From positions 1 to 64,000 of the forward strand of contig DASWNW010000084.1 in the NCBI GenBank assembly GCA_036399015.1: DNA of 64,000 nt, in the 5' to 3' direction. Every line of letters starts with the position of its first letter. The first letter of the stretch is position 1. This document shows, one piece after another, positions 60,084 to 64,000 of this stretch. The DNA is from QHVT01 sp036399015. GTDB taxonomy: Bacteria; Acidobacteriota; Thermoanaerobaculia; Gp7-AA8. Made by a program: the position numbers and the translations under genes. The notes under the pieces were generated by a model that saw nothing but the letters and a program-made list of their open reading frames with translations, was not told where the DNA came from and did no database searches.

Positions 60084-62087
60084 ATGCGCATCCGCCTCAC
60101 CCTTCTCCTCCTCCTCGCCACCACCCTCTCCGCCCAGCAGCAACGCGGTCCCTTCCTCGAAGACATCGACCGCACGGCCGACGCCTGCACGAACTTTTTC
60201 GATTATGCGAACGGGGCGTGGCGGAAGGCGAATCCGATTCCCGCTTCGATGAACCGCTGGAGCCGGCGTTGGGCGGCGGGCGAGCAGAGCAAGGACCAGT
60301 TGCGCGTCATCCTCGACGAGATCACGAAGCGCAACGACTGGCCGAAGGGCTCGATCGACCAGCAGGTCGGCGACATGTACTCCTCCTGCATGGACGCGCA
60401 GCGGGTGAACGCGCTCCGCGCCAAGCCGCTCGACCCGCTCTTCGCGCGCATCGACGCGATCCGCACCACGCACGACCTCCAGGCCGTCCTCGCGGAGCTG
60501 CACGACCTCCAGATGAACGTGCCGTTCGGCGTCGCCTCGACGCCCGACAACCACAACCCCAGCCACGTCCTCGCCCGCGTCTACGCCTCCGGCCTCGGCC
60601 TCCCCGACCGCGACTACTACTTCAAGTCCGGCCAGCGCTTCGCCGACGCGCGCGTGAAGTACCGCGAGCACGTCCAGAAGATGTTCGAGCTCGCCGGCGC
60701 GACGAAGGCCGCCGCGAAGCGCAACGCGGATGCCGTCATCGCGCTCGAGACGCGCCTCGCCACCTGGCACCTCGACAACGTCCAGCTCCGCGACCCCAGC
60801 AACACCGACCGCAAGTACATGGTGGCGACGCTCCAGAAGATGACGCCGCACTTCGACTGGTCGCGCTACCTGCAGCGCACCGGCATCGCCGCCGACGACC
60901 TGCAGGTCGACCAGCCGCTCTTCATGATGGCCGTCGACCGCGAGCTGCACTCGACTCCTCTCCCCGTCTGGCGCACGTACCTCAAGTGGTCGGTCCTCAA
61001 CGCCGCCGCCCCTCACCTCTCCGACGACTTCGCGACGCAGGACTGGTCGTTCCATTCGAAGTACCTCCGCGGCGCGAAGGAGATGAAGCCCCGCTGGAAG
61101 CGCTGCGTCGAGACCACCGACCAGCTCCTCGGCGAGGCGCTCGGCAAGCGCTACGTCGACCGCTTCTTCCCGCCGCAGGCCAAGGCGCGCATGCAGGAGA
61201 TGGTCACCAACCTCCTCGCCGCCATGGGCGACACCATCCGCGGCCTCGAGTGGATGACGCCGGCCACCAAACAGCAGGCGCTGCTCAAGCTCTCGACCTT
61301 CAACCCGAAGGTCGGCTACCCCGACACCTGGAAGGACTACAGCAGCGTGGACATCCGCCCCGGCTCGTACGCCGAGAACGTGATGGCCGGCCTCCGCTTC
61401 ACCACCGCCGACGACCGCGCGCAGATGGGCAAGCCGGTCGACCGCGGCCGCTGGGCCATGACCCCGCCGACCTCGAACGCCTACTACAACCCCGCCCTGA
61501 ACGAGATCGTCTTCCCCGCCGGCATCCTGCAGGCACCGGCCTTCGACGTGAACGCGACCGACGCCGTGAACTACGGCGCGATCGGCGTGGTGATCGGCCA
61601 CGAGATCAGCCACGGCTTCGACGACCAGGGATCGCAGTACGACGCGCAGGGCCGCCTCAACAACTGGTGGACCGACGAGGACCTGCAGCGCTTCCGCGAG
61701 CGCACCGCCTGCGTCAGCGAGGAGTTCGAGGGCTACTTCATCGAGCCCGGCATCCACCACAACGGCAAGCTGGTTCTCGGCGAGTCGATCGGCGACCTCG
61801 CCGGCGCCAAGATCGCCTACCTCGCTCTCCAGAAAGCCCGCCAGAAGAACCCCGCCCCCACCATCGACAACCTGACCCCGGAACAACAGTTCTTCATCGC
61901 CTGGGGCCAGTTCCGCGGCGACGAAACCCGCCCCGAAACCCAGCGCGTCATGATCCAGAGCGACCCCCACCCCGTGGCCAAGTACCGCGTCATCGGCCCC
62001 ATCTCGAACATGCCCGAGTTCGCGGCGGCGTTCGGGTGCAAACCAGGGGATGCGATGGTGAGGGCGACGCGGTGTGAGGTGTGGTGA
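60084..62087 (+). CDS. M13-family (neprilysin-like) metallopeptidase, exported
   Basis: 667 residues, ATG at 60084, signal peptide ending TLSAQ. Starts like PepO/neprilysin (DIDRTADACTNFFDYANGAW). Zinc site HEISH (His506, Glu507, His510) in VIGHEISHGFDDQG, third ligand Glu567 in GESIGDLAG with Asp571. NAYYNPALNEIVFPAGILQ precedes the site and the C-terminus ends in the family-typical CEVW. It cleaves peptides in the periplasm. Confidence 0.94.
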   Translation: MRIRLTLLLLLATTLSAQQQRGPFLEDIDRTADACTNFFDYANGAWRKANPIPASMNRWSRRWAAGEQSKDQLRVILDEITKRNDWPKGSIDQQVGDMYSSCMDAQRVNALRAKPLDPLFARIDAIRTTHDLQAVLAELHDLQMNVPFGVASTPDNHNPSHVLARVYASGLGLPDRDYYFKSGQRFADARVKYREHVQKMFELAGATKAAAKRNADAVIALETRLATWHLDNVQLRDPSNTDRKYMVATLQKMTPHFDWSRYLQRTGIAADDLQVDQPLFMMAVDRELHSTPLPVWRTYLKWSVLNAAAPHLSDDFATQDWSFHSKYLRGAKEMKPRWKRCVETTDQLLGEALGKRYVDRFFPPQAKARMQEMVTNLLAAMGDTIRGLEWMTPATKQQALLKLSTFNPKVGYPDTWKDYSSVDIRPGSYAENVMAGLRFTTADDRAQMGKPVDRGRWAMTPPTSNAYYNPALNEIVFPAGILQAPAFDVNATDAVNYGAIGVVIGHEISHGFDDQGSQYDAQGRLNNWWTDEDLQRFRERTACVSEEFEGYFIEPGIHHNGKLVLGESIGDLAGAKIAYLALQKARQKNPAPTIDNLTPEQQFFIAWGQFRGDETRPETQRVMIQSDPHPVAKYRVIGPISNMPEFAAAFGCKPGDAMVRATRCEVW

Positions 62088-62094
62088 TGAGTTA

Positions 62095-62173
62095 GTTGCT
62101 GGTTGCTGGTTGCTGGTTGCTCGGGACTTAGTGCGATGCCTCACAAGCAACCAGTCACCAGCAACCAGCAACC
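62095..62173. repeat. Inverted TTGCTGG heptamer element
   Basis: Left arm: three TTGCTGG copies and TTGCTCGG; right arm: AGCAACCAGTCACCAGCAACCA with GCAACC. The 22-base core (GACTTAGTGCGATGCCTCAC) faintly echoes the GCGA-GATGCC of the TTGTCGG elements. It fills the gap between the convergent M13 and glutamate racemase genes and may serve as terminator. Confidence 0.82.
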
Positions 62174-62181
62174 GCCCGGCG

Positions 62182-62965
62182 TCAGCCGAGCGAAACCAGC
62201 TCCAGATGCTCGATCTCCTGCTCCAGAAACTCCCCCGCAATCCTGCGGAACCGCTCCTCGGCGTCGGTGACGAGGAACTGGCGCGGGGGGTCGGGGATGC
62301 CGGTCGAGTTGCCTAACGCCTGCTTCACCGTCATGGCGGTGGTCTCGGCGCTGTCGACGATGTGCACGGAGCCGCCGACGACCTGTTCGATCGTGGCGCG
62401 AAGGATGGGGTAGTGTGTGCAGCCCAGGACCAGCGTGTCGATGCCGGCGTCGATGAGCGGCTCGAGATAGATCTCCGCCACCTCCCGGGCGACGTGCGTG
62501 TTCGCCCAGCCCTCCTCCGCCAGCGGGACGAAGAGCGGCGCGGCCGACTCGATCACCTCCACGTCGGGGTCGAGGTCGTGGATCGCCTTCGTATACGCCT
62601 TCGACCGCACCGTCCCCTCGGTGGCAATGACGCCGACGACCCCCGAGGTCTTGTCCACCGCCGCCCGGGCACCGGGCTCCACGACGCCGATCACCGGGAT
62701 CGACAGCCGCTCGCGCAGGGCCGGGAGCGCCGCGGCCGTGGCGGTGTTGCAGGCCACGACCAGCATGCGGATGTCGCGCTCGAGCAGGTGCTCGGCCGCT
62801 TCCAGCGAATAGCGGACGATGGTGGAGGGGGATTTCGTCCCGTAGGGGACGCGGGCGCAGTCGCCGAGGTAGATGAGCGGGTGGCGGGGGAGCGCGCGGG
62901 CGATCTCGCGGAAGACCGTCAGGCCGCCGACGCCGGAGTCGAAGACGCCGACCGCCCCCTCGCCG

Positions 62966-62985
<20 letters not shown>
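62182..62985 (-). CDS. murI: Glutamate racemase
   Basis: 267 residues. Motifs: AVGVFDSGVGGLTVFREI, IYLGDCARVPYGTKS, VVACNTATAAALP (first catalytic Cys), VLGCTHYPIL (second Cys), and IVDSAETTAM. It converts L- to D-glutamate for peptidoglycan. Its start overlaps the 3' end of the sigma-54 activator gene by 20 bases on the same strand. Confidence 0.95.

Positions 62986-64000
<1,015 letters not shown>

Overview
The window is about 64 kb of high-GC DNA with densely packed genes. The gene content suggests an Acidobacteriota-like chromosome (Thermoanaerobaculia or Vicinamibacteria type). It has two Oar-like TonB-dependent receptors with carboxypeptidase-regulatory N-termini, a GWxTD protein, alkaline-phosphatase-superfamily enzymes with TPR tails, a Ser/Thr kinase-TPR protein, HEAT and TPR scaffolds, and a sigma-54 activator. 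This assignment is an inference; no rRNA or tRNA gene was seen.

Layout. 1-6.2 kb: sulfatase-like/TPR protein (cut by the edge), cyanophycinase-like S51 peptidase, TonB receptor, YdeI-like protein. 6.2-12.1 kb: a mosaic accessory region. It holds a CMD/AhpD-like peroxidase gene with an in-frame UGA at the second redox Cys position (candidate selenoprotein), a tandemly duplicated lipoprotein/Imm26-like operon, and an AT-richer island of toxin-antitoxin-type genes bounded by two attC-like palindromic repeats. 12.1-23.6 kb: spermidine-synthase-like protein, GWxTD protein, phosphodiesterase-TPR protein, second TonB receptor, GNAT, orphan DUF433 antitoxin with decayed toxin, and an ECF sigma factor coupled to a TPR protein. 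23.7-38.8 kb: two convergent clusters that each combine a patatin-like lipase with a RoxA-like di-heme cytochrome c. The larger one also carries a GMC oxidoreductase and two DUF4331-type proteins, with several start/stop overlaps. 38.9-52.2 kb: HD-GYP/GAF protein, GNAT, EreA-like protein, amidohydrolase, FHA-winged-helix regulator divergent from a kinase-TPR protein, HEAT protein, cytochrome-like lipoprotein plus beta-barrel, and a zinc-ribbon membrane protein. 52.2-64 kb: HAD hydrolase, acyl-CoA carboxylase beta subunit, an overlapping S8 protease / MBL hydrolase / deaminase trio, an enoyl-CoA hydratase-like / methylmalonyl-CoA mutase small subunit / GNAT run, M13 metallopeptidase, glutamate racemase, and a sigma-54 activator cut by the edge.

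Five intergenic gaps hold elements of one architecture: short tandem repeats (7-mers or a 10-mer) facing each other in inverted orientation around a short unique core. Three of them share repeat and core sequence, so they form a dispersed family.

The items most worth a second look are the candidate selenoprotein with a SECIS-like hairpin, the attC-like cassette island inside a duplicated operon, the repeated patatin/RoxA-like cytochrome pairing, and the inverted heptamer elements.
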